Shown piece after piece: positions 1-13,100 of a stretch of DNA of 64,000 bases. Source of the DNA: Atrina japonica (lineage: Eukaryota; Mollusca; Bivalvia; Pterioida; Pinnidae); contig BROG01000527.1 in the NCBI GenBank assembly GCA_030159075.1, positions 206,501-270,500 on the forward strand, read 5' to 3'. A model generated the notes under the pieces. The model did no database searches. It was not told the DNA's origin and worked only from the letters and a program-made list of their open reading frames with translations. The position numbers and the translations under genes were made by a program. Every line of letters starts with the position of its first letter. The stretch's first letter is position 1.

Positions 1-96
1 TCAATATCTGGATGATACAATTTCAGTACTAAAATAACTTTTGTAGTTGTAGGAATTCGTTTGATCCTGTCCGTCACTTTGTGAAACAAGTAATTA

Positions 97-98
<2 letters not shown>

Positions 99-156
<58 letters not shown>

Positions 157-176
157 ATGTGTGTGTGTGTGTGTGT
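99..176. repeat. (GT)n microsatellite
   Basis: About 78 bp of almost pure GT dinucleotide with one interruption (GTGCGTATGT). Simple sequence. Confidence 0.98.
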
Positions 177-1057
177 TAAAACAACATTAAAACAAACACA
201 TAATTGATATATAAAACAAACAACTAAATGCAAAAATAGCCTGATTACAGTTTAAATTAAATTTGACACCAACAAAAATTTTATCATCTCAATCATTGAA
301 TAATTTGTTCTATTACCAGGTGTTATCTACCCTGATTCGAATGCGGACTCATGACCCGTATGGCCAATCGACATGTGATAATCACTCCTCCGTAGCCCCT
401 GGTCCCCCTTCTGATTATTTCGGAGGACCGTGTTTCTCCATTGTTTATTGTTTTGTGAATGGTGTCACTTTCTACTCTCAATGCTTTCGTTTACGTGTTA
501 CAAAAGGGAGATAATTACAACAATGAAAGTGGATAAATGCAGAGTTTTCATCTTTGATACCATAAAAAAAGTGTGTAAAACAATACTTACCCCTGTTAGA
601 CAATTACTATTCTTTAAGAACCATCTACCTTCTTCATATAATTAAATTTTGAACTTCCGTTTTATCTGTAAATTATTTTTATGATCGCATACTCATACAT
701 AGTTCAGTCGCTATATTTCAAGGTGTGATTTTGAATTCATTGAATAATTAACGCGGAAAAGAGATTGTGTTACAAGTAGAACAACCTGTCTACAATCTTG
801 AAAAAAGTGATTACAAATTAATGCTACCTTGAATGGCTAAATTAACAGCGTCATAAAAACCTCAGGTATACTTCTACCGCATAACCCGTGTACCAAAATA
901 ATACTGATAATAAATTTTGTTTTATTATGTTAGCATATTTTATATGCATTATATCTATGTTAATATTGTATTCGCTGAGATTTGCCAGTAGGATAAGCAA
1001 GATAAGACCTCTCAATGTGTATTCTAATATAACAAAGTTCGTTATCAATATATGTAG
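177..1057. other. No gene seen
   Basis: AT-rich sequence. The only open frames are below 90 codons, overlap on both strands and have no recognisable domain. No RNA gene or repeat was recognised. Confidence 0.6.
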
Positions 1058-1342
1058 GAGGTGGCCTGGCTCAGTCGGTAGCGTGCTCGATTCTTGATCG
1101 CAAGGTCGTGAGTTCGAGTCCAGTCGGCGGCAGGTTGGTTTCTTGTCCTTCGGATGAGACAGTAAAACTGGAGGTCCCGTGTCGCAGTAGGTGTCGGCAC
1201 GTTAAAGAACCCTCACTGCTCAATGGCCGTAAGTGCCGAGCATAGGCCAAAATTTGAAGCCCTTCACCGGCATTTGGTGACGTCTCCATATGAGTGAAAG
1301 ATTCTTGAGTGGGACGTTAAACAACAATAAACAAACAAACAA
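1058..1342 (+). mobile_element. tRNA-derived SINE, family A, copy 1
   Basis: The head has a pol III A box (TGGCTCAGTCGGTAG) and a B box (GAGTTCGAGTCC). A conserved body follows (CACGTTAAAGAACCCT, then GCCGAGCATAGGCCAAAATT) and an ACAACAATAAACAAACAAAC tail. The flanking sequence atcaatata occurs on both sides and is a probable target-site duplication. Further copies lie at 9447, 12490 and, inverted, 41178. Confidence 0.9.
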
Positions 1343-3914
1343 TCAATATACATGTATGTAGAAAACCGTAAAATAAAATGCTGACGCATAATTGTGTGAA
1401 GAATTAAAACCTTGTGACACAGATGTGTTTACAAATTGAAATTTATATAATTTCTAAAGGTAAAATGACATTTTAACAAAAATGGGCCTTGACGCTCACC
1501 TGATTTTAACAAGAGGTCCATGGGCCTTGACGGTCACCTGAGGTAAGAAATTTTGAATACATGGGTTATTAGGGGAAGTAGTTTTTAGGGTCTTGAAAGG
1601 AAAAACATGATTTTAAACAATACAGGACATGAATGAATGGATAGTTTCTGAGGGAAAGATTCCTTAGTTGCCTTACTGTGTGTGATTTATCTATACGAAA
1701 TAACTGAGGCTCAACATTTCATTGCAAGAGACTTTAACAAAAACATCTTACGTATTGTATATGTAATGTTAGTTACCATACGCGTGTTCTATATAGTTGA
1801 TTAAAGCAGATACGTTAAGCATTATGAATCTCTTATCAAGTTGATGTTTCAGGTTTATGGAAGGATTTGTGTTTTGATATTCGATAGGCCACGATGATGA
1901 ATTTATAAAAATTACAGATACCAAAGAATTAATCGAAAAGACGGTTCGTGGGACATTATACAAATCAGGTGAAAATTTAACAAACATGGACCTCTGAAAA
2001 TCAAGAGGTGGAACCAGGTGCCATGGATGAGTCAGCATTCTTATCGACCGGCCACAACCGCCGTGAATCCACAGTTACGTTCAAATGAAATAAATGAGGA
2101 ATGAAATATAGTGAGTATTTTAAGATACTGTCATTCCAGTGGGTTTGATACCAAAGGTCATTTCTACCTGAGAAACGTGATGAATTTACGTGAATAAAAA
2201 CATGCAAAAACACTTTTTGTAACCATAAGATGTCTTTTGCATGTAAAATAAAACTTATTACGAGAATTACTTCACTTTTTGTAAAGAAAAAACATTTCAT
2301 CTCGAAAATATTTCACTAGCTTCCGTTTGTCTGAGAAACGTGATGAAATTACGAGACATACAAAAAAATTATTTTTGCACGCAAAAGCCAGATTATACGT
2401 GATAGATATAATTTAAATTCTAAACTTCTCAAAAACTAAGATATTCATTCCACAGTGGGTAATCTTAGACATATTTGGCAATACATTTAGATAATTTTTA
2501 TAATTTGGTCAGGTATAATACCACTTTTTTCTTTCGGAAATATACTTTTATATTAAATTTGATCTCAACTGATGAAGTCTTATTGACAGAAACGATTGTT
2601 ATGGTCTCTTTTGTAAAACTATAACTTTGGTATTGTTAATATACATGAAAAATAATTGCAAAAAGTCATTTAAAATGTGTGATGCTAGTTCGAGTTTTGT
2701 GGTGTTCTTACATTGCAGGGATCCAATTGTAAGTGTCCATTCGATTTTACCTGTTCATATGCCAGGAATATCTACATATAAGAAAAAAGGTTTAAACAAT
2801 ATTTGGTAGCTAAAACGTGGCCTAAAGAAAGTACGTTGCAATTTCGATGCCGCCATTTTTTAGAACTGGAAAAAAATACTTTATAAGTACATGAGTTACA
2901 TTAAAGTTTTACAATTCAGGGAATTGTTATACATGTAGATAGTTTTTCAATTTCCTGAAATGTAAAACATTTAATGTAGTATGTATTCAGGTCAGTCTTT
3001 CATAGCTTTGTAGGTCATTGTAATATAACCATGCAGTAATGCAGAATGCATATGTTTAGAAGAAAGCGCATTTATTTCCATCTGATTTTGTTTTAAATAT
3101 CTTTGAAGCATCATTTGAAGTATATTTTTATCTTTGAAGTATTTATTTTGTTGTTGTCACTTGAACAAAGAAAGGAAAGACACTATGTTTCGCTTGCCAC
3201 TTACAAATACTTGCAGTTTTCATGAAAAGAAATTGGCAAACAATGTATTGCCAACCAATTTAGAAAGATACAATGTAGTTCATAGACTCCCACACAAATA
3301 TGGTAATGTTTACAAGATTTTATTGAAATATTAATCAGGTCAATTTTTTTTTGGGGGGGGACATGATTTAACATAGAAACCTATGTGAAAATGGCATTGC
3401 CAGACATCGGGCACCTGTGTTTACTGTTGTACATATAACATTAGATGTCACACTCAGTATAGAAGACTCAATAACGATCAAAGAACATGTTACTTGGCAT
3501 TCTTTCTCTCGGATACGCACAACATATCTATAAACTGTATCTAACCATTTGATTTGACTCCGGATTCACTGATACTGTACTTTTATTATCATTCTACATA
3601 TTATCAGCGAGATATAAAGCTTTATACATCGCACATATTATTATATGTATATACGTACGTACATGCTTTATAGAATCGTTTAGCACAACTTGCAGATACA
3701 ACAAGTACGAGCAAAATGAATGCCGCTATCAATCAATTTGTAATGATAGTAAAATAAAGACTACAATATACCGGGTCGAGTAAGGGGTGTTACAGTCCCT
3801 CGTGCGACACATGTGTAAATGTGATATATATTTACTTTTGTGGTCGAGTAGTAGTAGAACATTTTAAACCACGGCGTCTCAACTCTATATCGCGCATTTC
3901 GAGGGGAGATTATA
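1343..3914. other. Non-coding, no gene seen
   Basis: AT-rich. Around 1486-1545 the phrase GGGCCTTGAC-GCTCACCTGA occurs twice, which is a dispersed repeat motif I associate with bivalve genomes. A short palindrome sits at 3604-3633 (see findings). No supported exon or RNA gene was found. Confidence 0.55.
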
Positions 3915-4209
3915 AAAGGGGCATTACCCCAAAACATTTTTATGATTCCCCCCCCATTTTTACTACTTGTACTTAATAACAAATAAGAGCTATACACAGG
4001 CGGAAAATCATATACTCCTATATATTTTGTGAAAATGAGGTCAGGTCCAATGTGGTATTCATATACAAATAGTAAGGTTGAATTAATTCATTGTACCAAA
4101 CCTGGGTTTCGCAAGCAATTTTCAAAAATATGTATAGGAATTTAAGAATTTTTATAGTACTAGGATAATATTTTTTTTTTTTTTAAAATCACAGATAATG
4201 TCCCTTTAA
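3915..4209 (-). mobile_element. MITE family 3, copy 1 (inverted)
   Basis: Terminal inverted repeats are AAAGGGGCATTA at the left and its partner AATGTCCCTTTAAG at the right. The interior (GGTCAGGTCCAATGTGGTATTCATAT) is the reverse complement of the copies at 32792 and 45665. This copy is about 295 bp and shortened. It is a non-autonomous DNA transposon with no ORF. Confidence 0.75.
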
Positions 4210-5700
4210 GTCGGGTATGAACAGACGTGTAATAATTTAGTCTTGACCGTCATAGCATAAAACAATCAAACGATGTATTTAGTCAGCGATATATATAAAA
4301 CTTTATATATCGCTGATTTAGTTTAGTGATTTATTGCTTGAACCACGATTTTAACATAACTAATAACAAATCAGCCAAGATGTGCAAATAAGCACTCTAC
4401 TCTACCACACTGTAGAAAAAATGTATACAATACGTGGATCTTTAGAAGACATGTCACTTGTTTTGTTTTTGTTTTTGATGTTTTTGTTTTGTTTTGTTTT
4501 GTTTTTGTTTTTTATCATTTATTTATTGAATAAATTATTCATTTGAATGTATTTCAGAGACCGCGTATATAGGCCTAACACATATGTAATATATCTATTA
4601 TTCGTCTATTTACTATTTATTCATTTATTTGTTTACTCATTTACTTTATTCATCAATGTATAATCATTTATTTATTTATTTATTTATTTATCCATCTGTC
4701 TATTCATTGATTGATTTATTTATTAATTAATCTATGTATTATAATACGCTGCAATCCATGTAATATCCTGTTGAATATCTTAATTACTGATGCGTGACGC
4801 TAGTAATTTACATTAGAAACTCCGCCTTGTTGTTCTATAAATAAACTGGAAAACTTGTTGGACAGGTTTTGAACGCAAGTTAACTGTGAATTGAATAGCT
4901 GAGAATGGTCTTCTGCTGTATGGTCTAAAAATAAACATACTACGCTAATACACCACCCTGAAGAACAAGTGTCCGTGGATAAGGGTGCTCAGTGGTACCT
5001 TGTGGTGTTTTTAATCTTGTTTGGGGTATTTAGTCGCACAGAGGATATTTTTATGGGTTTTAGGTGTAGCTAATTACAAAGGTATGACATTATAATATGC
5101 ATTTTATTGTTATCATGTACAAGAGCCGGTTTGTTTTGAATGGAAAAGGGTGTGATGAAGACACCTTCGGGTTAAAATTTTCGTCGCCTCATGTGTGTAA
5201 ATAATAACAATCGTTTTATCAAATGTTTCTTTTTAATATATTTTGGCCTTTTGATAATTCCTGAATTCTGTTTTATGTTGTTGAAACATTTATTCAGAGA
5301 GGCTACAACTTTGGTTTTATATGAAATTATATTGCATATTTTTGTAAATTCAATTCAATTGGAATATACTTCTATAATTCTTCAATCCATCCAATTAAAA
5401 CAAAACGAGTTTTAATATTGTAAACAAATCTGACTATTTCATAGATTCATTTCACGGCATTGCATGTACTTCAAATTTGGGTGTGTGAATGTATTCAATT
5501 TGTCACTGTTCGTCACCGGGGGGGGGGGGGGGGGTTAATAAAATACCGCCTTTAATCGTTGCCACTGAAACCGAGAGAGACTTTCTGTTTTGTCCGTATT
5601 CACTTTTGTTAGTAATAATCTTAACCACCGTTCATGAGAGAGATAAATTATATTGAGCATTAATGATTTGGATGGATAGTGGCCCTGTCATTGGCCCTGT
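4210..5700. other. Upstream region with simple repeats
   Basis: This stretch contains a hairpin at 4283-4316, a GTTTT-rich run near 4457-4513, an ATTT-rich run near 4610-4700 and a G17 homopolymer at 5518-5534. A possible promoter for gene 1 lies at 4836. No coding exon was recognised. A potential donor (AAG|GTATGA, near 5081) could end a 5'UTR exon. Confidence 0.45.
4836..4844 (+). promoter_or_regulatory. Possible TATA box for gene 1
   Basis: TATAAATAA in a slightly GC-richer setting, about 2.1 kb before the first coding exon. Gene 1's first coding exon starts at a splice acceptor, so an upstream non-coding exon must exist. An exon from about 4867 to about 5081, ending at AAG|GTATGA, would fit. 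The evidence is only consensus matching. Confidence 0.25.
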
Positions 5701-5918
5701 GTGTTAATGGGGGAGTGGTGTGTCAGTGTGTAGTCCTATGTATGATGGGATCAGTGTGTATGTCATTTTTGTATGAGTGGTGTGTGTATATATGAGAGGG
5801 TCAGTATGTAGGCCCTATGTATGAAGGGGTCAGTGTATGTATGAGGGGATCAGTATGTATGTGTGAGGGGTCATTGTACATGTATATATGAGGGGTCAGT
5901 GTATGTATGAGGGAATTA

Positions 5919-5991
<73 letters not shown>

Positions 5992-6165
5992 AGGGGGTCA
6001 GTGTGTATGTATGCTGGGGTCTGTGTATGTACTAGGGATCAGTGTGTATATATGAGGGGTCAGTATGTATGTATGAGGGGGTCAATGTGTATGTATTAGG
6101 GTATCATAATGTATGTATGGAGGGGGGTCAGAGTGTATGTACATGTATAAGGGGATCAATGTGTG
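5701..6165. repeat. Degenerate 20-22 bp tandem repeat with (TA)n core
   Basis: Imperfect units of the type GAGGGGTCAGTGTGTATGTAT are repeated about twenty times, interrupted by a pure (TA)n tract at about 5931-5989. Confidence 0.9.
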
Positions 6166-6299
6166 TGTCATTGACTCACCATGTCTTCCTAGTTTGAATA
6201 TAAAACTCAATACAGGAGGGAGCATACTTATTTTATAAACAAATATATCTGATAATTTTTTTAAAATTTTCATGAAACATGAAAATTATGAGGACTTTG

Positions 6300-6810
6300 C
6301 CCATTTAGCCCCACCACTGAAGTTGCGGTCTCAATGTGGCCACGTGATGTCATCATGTATTTCTAGAAATATCAAGATTACAATTAAGTGTGGCCCCAGC
6401 CTGCATTTAATGATTTAAAGAAACGTCTAGATTATGGCCTAATTTGACCTCAATATGTCTCTAACATGCATTTATAGAAACATTCTGATTATGGCCCAAT
6501 GTGGTATCAGTGTGACCCAAGCCTACATAAAATGTACATTTATCAAAACACCCAATTGCAATTTGACATCAATGTGGCCCCAACATGCATTTATAGAAAC
6601 ATGAAAATTATGGTAAAATGTGGAACATCCTGGCCCAGTGTGGTCACAATGTGGTTCCAGTTGACATTTACCGGTATAAAAACATCCATACTATGGCCCA
6701 GTTGCAATAAACCTCATTGTGGCCCAAGCCTACATTTATAAAAACATCCATATTATGGCCCAATATGATTATGACCTCAAAGTGATCCCAGCAAGCATTT
6801 ATAAACATAT
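6300..6810. repeat. Diverged ~60-bp tandem repeat upstream of gene 1
   Basis: Loose repetition of TTATGGCCCAATGTGG followed by CATTTATAGAAACAT, about eight times. No coding content. It lies in the presumed 5'UTR intron of gene 1. Confidence 0.65.
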
Positions 6811-6936
6811 TATGACTGAACTATGACAGGATTATATAATTATTATTAAATTTTAGATATATCTTAGAAGAATTATTAATTAAATGTTTAACAAAATTGC
6901 AGATAAAAAAATAGAAAATTACTTTCCTTTTTTCAG

Positions 6937-7156
6937 GACTAAAGTACGACCAAAGGAATGCGGATGTATTATATTGTCTCTGTGCTGTGTTTGCTTGTCA
7001 GCACACGAGCTCAAAATCTTAAAATCGGAAGAAAAACATGTTCGCAATCAGATCAAGTGGCTGTTATACAGAGTGGCTCCGAAGCCTTGATAGGAGGCAT
7101 CCTATCAATGCATAATCAGGGTGGAAATGGATATGGATGTGGTGCCATACAGACAG
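6937..7156 (+). CDS. Gene 1 exon 1 (coding from 6958): signal peptide and VFT1 start
   Basis: A strong polypyrimidine tract and acceptor (CTTTTTTCAG) end at 6936, so 21 nt of 5'UTR precede the ATG. An in-frame TAA at 6940-6942 fixes 6958 as the first usable Met. The product begins MRMYYIVSVLCLLVSTRAQ, a clear signal peptide. LIGGILSMH and GYGCGAI follow, matching the first strand and CG-x-I of mGluR VFTs. Ends at ACAG|GTAAAT, phase 1. Confidence 0.85.
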
Positions 7157-10100
7157 GTAAATTATGTGAAGATTGTCAGTTTGTAATTAAAATTTGTTAC
7201 AGAATAATTAAACTTTAGATATTCCAGATATTTATGTACATGTGAATGTAATATTTGTCTGAATGAACTGAATTGGATATTTGTCAATTTTTAAATAATA
7301 CCCCCCCACAAAAAATAAGAAAAGAAAGATAAAAATCACATACAAACCTCCCAAAAAAAAAAAAATAAATAAAAACAAAACCATCATAAAAAAGTTACTT
7401 AAGGAAAAAAATGTCAAATAAAATAGCAAACAAATAAACTATAGGCAGTTAATGGTTATGCATTTAACAAAGATATTTAACATCAAAACATAAATGTCAA
7501 AGTTATATCACATGGCAGAATAAGGGGAGATAATTAATGCTTTTCATTGTTCATGTCTAACATGTAGTGATAAATTTCTGGAAAACAGTACCTGTTTTTA
7601 TTTTTCTGAATTTAGTTGTCACATATGTGACTGTCAGATTCTGATTGAAGTTAATGGTGGAAGGGTATCCATAGACATTCCACAATATTTAAAATCTGAC
7701 AGTTTCATTGGCTAAAAAGAGAGAAAACCTTTGGATTATTTTGTTATACTAATTAGCTACTCACACTGACCTATCTATTATTTAGGGTGGTTACTATGAA
7801 CAGCAGAATTTTGCAGTGAGAGAGATAGCTAAAATAAATTTTATTGAGAAATACATTTTTTTCTGCCTATGTAAAACAGGAGACCCAGCAATGTACATGT
7901 AAATTAAATATATACTGTATGCCTGGAAATTTTTGCCCCTTGCTATTTTCGCCCTTTTAGGACAGAAAACATATTCATCCTGTCTTAAATTCACCCTACT
8001 TAACCATAGAATCATGGATGGCATATATATCTATGCTTGATTTATTTAGCTTGAAATTTTTGCTTTCATTCTAAATTCACCCCCTCCTCTAAGACGAAAA
8101 TGTCGAAAACTAAACAGAGGCAAAAATTTTCAGGTATACAATAAATCTTCTGTGATTTTGTAACACAGGTGTATAATCCAAATGGAACAGTATAAAACAA
8201 GGAAATATGAAACTTTGAGTATTACTTGTAGAATGGTCAAGTAAACTTTATATCTTAACATTGACTTTTTAGGTTCCATGCAGTCATACGAAGCCATCAG
8301 GTGGGCTCTAGACAGATTGAACAAAAAGGGTACCATTTTGAATGGTGAAAACTTGACAGATAGCTATATTCCAGGTGTAAAACTAGGTAATATTTATTTT
8401 TGTTTGTATCATATTTGTAAACAGGCTGTCAGACTTTAAAAATGATAGTGTCTGTTCCTTTGCCAACTGCTTGGCATAAAAAGTGAAAGTTTCTTGTCTT
8501 TTGGATGAACCCGAGGTCCGGTGTCGCAGAAGATGTGGCAGTAAGAGGACTGTCACTGCATTGGCGTCAGTCCATAGCACAGGCCAAAATTTGTAGCACT
8601 TCACCTTAAGCTGGTGACATCTCGATATCAGTGAAAAAGTCTTCGAGGGATATAAAACAACGATCAGACAAAACAAACATAAACAGACTTTGATGTTATT
8701 CACAGAAATATTATTCCTGATATGCAGAATGTAAGAATAAATGTATATACATTGTATATATATATTTTTTCATGATTTTGATATACAAGTATGTAATAGA
8801 TAAATTTTTACCTACAGTACCACAAAATACCACTATATTCTGTGGTGCCACAATATACCACTATATTTTGTGGTACCACAATATACCACTATATTCTGTG
8901 GTACCACAATATACCACTCTATTCTGTGGTACCACATATAACCATAATTTTTTGTGGTACCAGTGTATCACTTTATTCGGTGGTACCATATACAATGTAG
9001 TATAATTATTTTTTTGTGGTACCACAAAATACCACTATTTTCTTTGGTACCATTATGCATTACATAACACTTTATTATATTTTTCGTTTTTACAGGCATG
9101 ATGTCATATGATTATTGTGATACAAATACACTGGCAGTGAGCAAAGCTCAGGAGTTCTTCCCACAGTTTTCATCAGAGAGTCGTGATTGTGTAAAAAACT
9201 CATCACAAATTATGCTTGGTAAGTGACACATTATCCAGATCAATCATTGACATGAATTGCCTCCATGGCCAAGTAGTTGTAATTAGAGCATACCACTCTA
9301 AACCATGAAGTCTCTCACTTCTGCTCAGCGCATGTTCAAGCCCCACTGGAACCTAAGATGATTCTTGTTAGAAAGTTTACTTGAGGAAGGCTGGTGGGTT
9401 CTTCCCAGGTACATAACTAACTGGGTTCTCTTCTCCACCATTATAAGAGGTGGCCTGGCTCAGTCGGTAGCACGTTCGACTCTTGATTGTAAGGTCGTGA
9501 GTTCGAGTCCAGCCGGTGGCAGGTTGGTTTCCTGTCCTTCGGATGAGATAGTAAAAACTGAGGTCCCGTGTCACAGTAGGTGTCAGCACGTTAAAGAACC
9601 CTCACTGCTCAATGGCCGTAAGTGCCGAGCATAGGCCAAAATTTGAAGCCCTTCACTGGCATATGGTGACGTCTCCATATGAGTGAAAGATTCTTGAGTG
9701 GTACATTAAACAACAACAAACAAACAAACAAAAATCCACCATTATAAACTGGCCACCACCATATAACTGAAAATTCGGTGAGTGTGGCGTAAAACACTAT
9801 TCAAAATCCAAACATGAATTATTATTGTAAATTTCAGTTACTTTTGTCACATTGTACTGTTGTAGGACTGAAATGAGTTTGCAGAATTTATTCTCACAAT
9901 ATATTTTTAGTAAATTCACATTTTGTCAATTCTTTTTCTAGAATTTCCTTTCATATTTACGTTTAACAAAACTTGATTCACAGAAAGTTGAGGTTTTGGT
10001 ACTCATATGCTACAAAATTCCATTGCAATCTATTATTTCAGGAAAAATACATTATTCTTTGTGAGAGTAATTCTAGTGACATCATTTCGATGTTTATTAC

Positions 10101-13100
10101 AAAGATAGTAAATGGATTTGTGATGTAATTCATTAAAACCAAAATAAAATCATAGATACCTAAGTAATTATGGATATAAACTAACAAAAATATCAAAATT
10201 AGGTCAAAACCTCCAAGGGTAAATGTGCAAGTTTTCATTTATTTTGGATGTCTACCAAATTCAGAGTACAAAGTCAAACAAATGCAGAACTAAGAATAAA
10301 CAGTGAATTTCATTTTTGTCATCTCATTTATGTTCCACTACGGCATATAATGTAAAACTTTAATATAACGAACTCAGTTTGTACGAATTCATGCACATAA
10401 CGAATCAATAGATAATCCCCGACTGCACCTCTATATATATTTTTAGTTGAAAAACAATTTTATAACAAATTTTATATAACGAATTTTTGCCTATAACATT
10501 TATCAATTTCCATGTCCCTTGACGTCTTGACCAACATCTTTTATAGTACAAAAATGTATTATAACAAAGTGATCCATATCATTAAAACAAAAGTCAATTG
10601 TTGCTTTTTTTGCCAGACATAAGTAGGCCTATTCTCTGATGAAATAAGTTGTGTAAATTAAAAGTAACAAAAAGTGAGCTTTCTTTTTACTTCATAGGAT
10701 AGTTCCTTTCTTTTTATTCCTAGGAAAGTTCCTGTTTAGACAGAATTTAGAGTGATTTTTGTTCTTAACAAATTGTATTGTAACCATTCAGCCCACTTCC
10801 CTATAACTATATAACAAACTGTCCATATAATGAATTGAAAAATAAGGTCCCTTGAAATTTGTTACATGCAAGTTTTACTGTAAGTAATTAGAGTATGTTT
10901 TTTAAAGTGACATTAATTCATTTTTTCACATTCTGTGATTCATTTCATGAATCCTCCTAATAAACATGTACAGTTGAACTTTACTATATAAGAACCAGAA
11001 TCTGATCACCATGGTGATCTGTGTGTTACATTGTTAGATACTTTTAATATGATACATAATGTAGTCCTAATATGGGCCTTTTTCTATAGTTTTCATGGGA
11101 CCTATATTCAGCCCAACTAAATAACAAAATAATGTGTTTTTTCCCAATTTCATGAAATCTATTTTCAATATGGTGTACAGACCACAACCGTAATGAAAAA
11201 TAACTTGATGCAGCGCAAAATGCATTTTAAAAAGAGATTCCGTTACATTTAGATTGACATATACAAACTTTGTTTCCCGATTTGAAACAAATTCAGATTA
11301 AAATTCCCAATCATGTCACCAATGGGATTTTCCTAAAATTGGCAGAAAAAGGTCTGTGATGATACTGTGGTCCTTTAGTCCAGATCATCCTCTTACTGAG
11401 ATGTTACTGTGGTCCTCTAGTCCAGATCATCCTCTTACTGAGATGTTACTGTGGTCCTCTAGTCCAGATCATCCTCTTACTGAGATGTTACTGTGGTCCT
11501 CTAGTCCAGATCATCCTCTTACTGAGATGTTACTGTGGTCCTCTAGTCCAGATCATCCTGTTATTGAGATGTTACTGTGGTGCTCTAGTCCAGATCATCC
11601 TCTTACTGAGATGTTACTGTAGTCCTCTAGTCCAGGTCATCCTCTTATTGAGATGTTACTGTGGTCCTCTAGTCCAGATCATCCTCTTACTGAGATGTTA
11701 CTGTAGTCCTCTAGTCCAGGTCATCCTCTTATTGAGATGTTACTTTGGACCTCTAGTCCAGATCATCCTCTTACTGAGATGTTACTTTGGTCCTCTAGTC
11801 CAGATTATCCTCTTACTCAGATGTTACTTTGGTCCTCTAGTCCAGATCATCCTCTTATTGAGATGTTACTTTGGTCCTCTAGTCCAGATCATCCTCTTAC
11901 TGAGATGTTTGTTTTACTACTTGGTACTTTTGATTGACATCTAGTTGTATACATTACTGATATAAGTGTCAGATTAAGACAAAAATTCATTTAAGCTTGG
12001 ATTCTATACTTTCTGCAAAATGATCTGGAAAAAATATAGAATCAATGCTTATATAAATAAATTTTTAGAGCAACTACCGCTTAGTCATATACATGTATTA
12101 GAACAGCTGTTTGTATTTGTTGTTTTTAATTATGTTAACAAATAGATTAAAATGAGGCACATTAATTGTGGGTATAACTAAAAATGTAAAAATTTAAGAT
12201 ACATTTTCATTTTTTAAACATAATGATCTAGATTTTTAAAAAGATTTTGATTGTTTCTACTCTTGCTATTTTTACAGGTCTGATGGGAGCAAGTTCCAGC
12301 AGTGCGACAATTGATGTTAACAAATTCTCCCGCAATTTTGATATTCCTTTAGTATCCTTCATGGCTACTTCACCAGAGCTTAAAAGTAACACAGAATACC
12401 CATATTTCATGCGGACAGTTCCCCCTGATGGGCCTCTAATGGATGTATGTTAATTATAATTTATGGGTTTTTTTTCTAACAGTTTTCAGGGCCGGCCTTG
12501 CTCAGTCGGTAGCACGCTCGACTCTTGATCGTGAGGTCATGAGTTCGAGTCCAGCCGACGGCAGGTTGGTTTCCTGTCCTTCGGATGAGACAGTAAAACT
12601 TGAAGTCCCGTGTCGCTGTTGGTGTCGGCACGTTAAAGAACCCTAACTTCTCAATGGCCATAAGTGCCGAGCATAGGCCAAAATTTGAAGCCCTTCACCT
12701 GCATTTGGTGACGTCTCCATATGAGTGAAAGATTCTTGAGTGGGACGTTAAGCAACAATAAACAAACAAACAATCTAACAGTTTTCAGCTTCAGAACAAA
12801 TTGTTGAAATATTGTGATATTTTTCTTGAATCAATTCAAGAATTTCATATATTCAGGTTTACTCATTTCTCCAATATTGAAGATTAGGGGCCATTTGTTT
12901 TTTGCCCATTTTTTTTTCTCGTGGCTGAGTGGTTAGAGAAAAGCATTGGGCTTTAATTCACTAAGTCTCTCACCTCTAGTCAGCGCAGGTTTGAGCCCAC
13001 TGGAACCTCAGCTGATTTTGCGAAAAATTTGCCACTAGTGTACTTGCAGTACGCCTGTGATCTCTACCTTGATACAGTGTAGATTTGTTCTCTCCTCCAT

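Noticed and set aside
1058..1140. tRNA gene with A and B boxes
   Set aside because: Anticodon and acceptor stems do not pair. The same sequence recurs with a fixed SINE body and tail, so it is a SINE head.
11356..11944. Stop-free 14-residue peptide repeats
   Set aside because: The 42-bp minisatellite is a multiple of three. It lies between two well-defined exons with matching phases and has no splice sites of its own.
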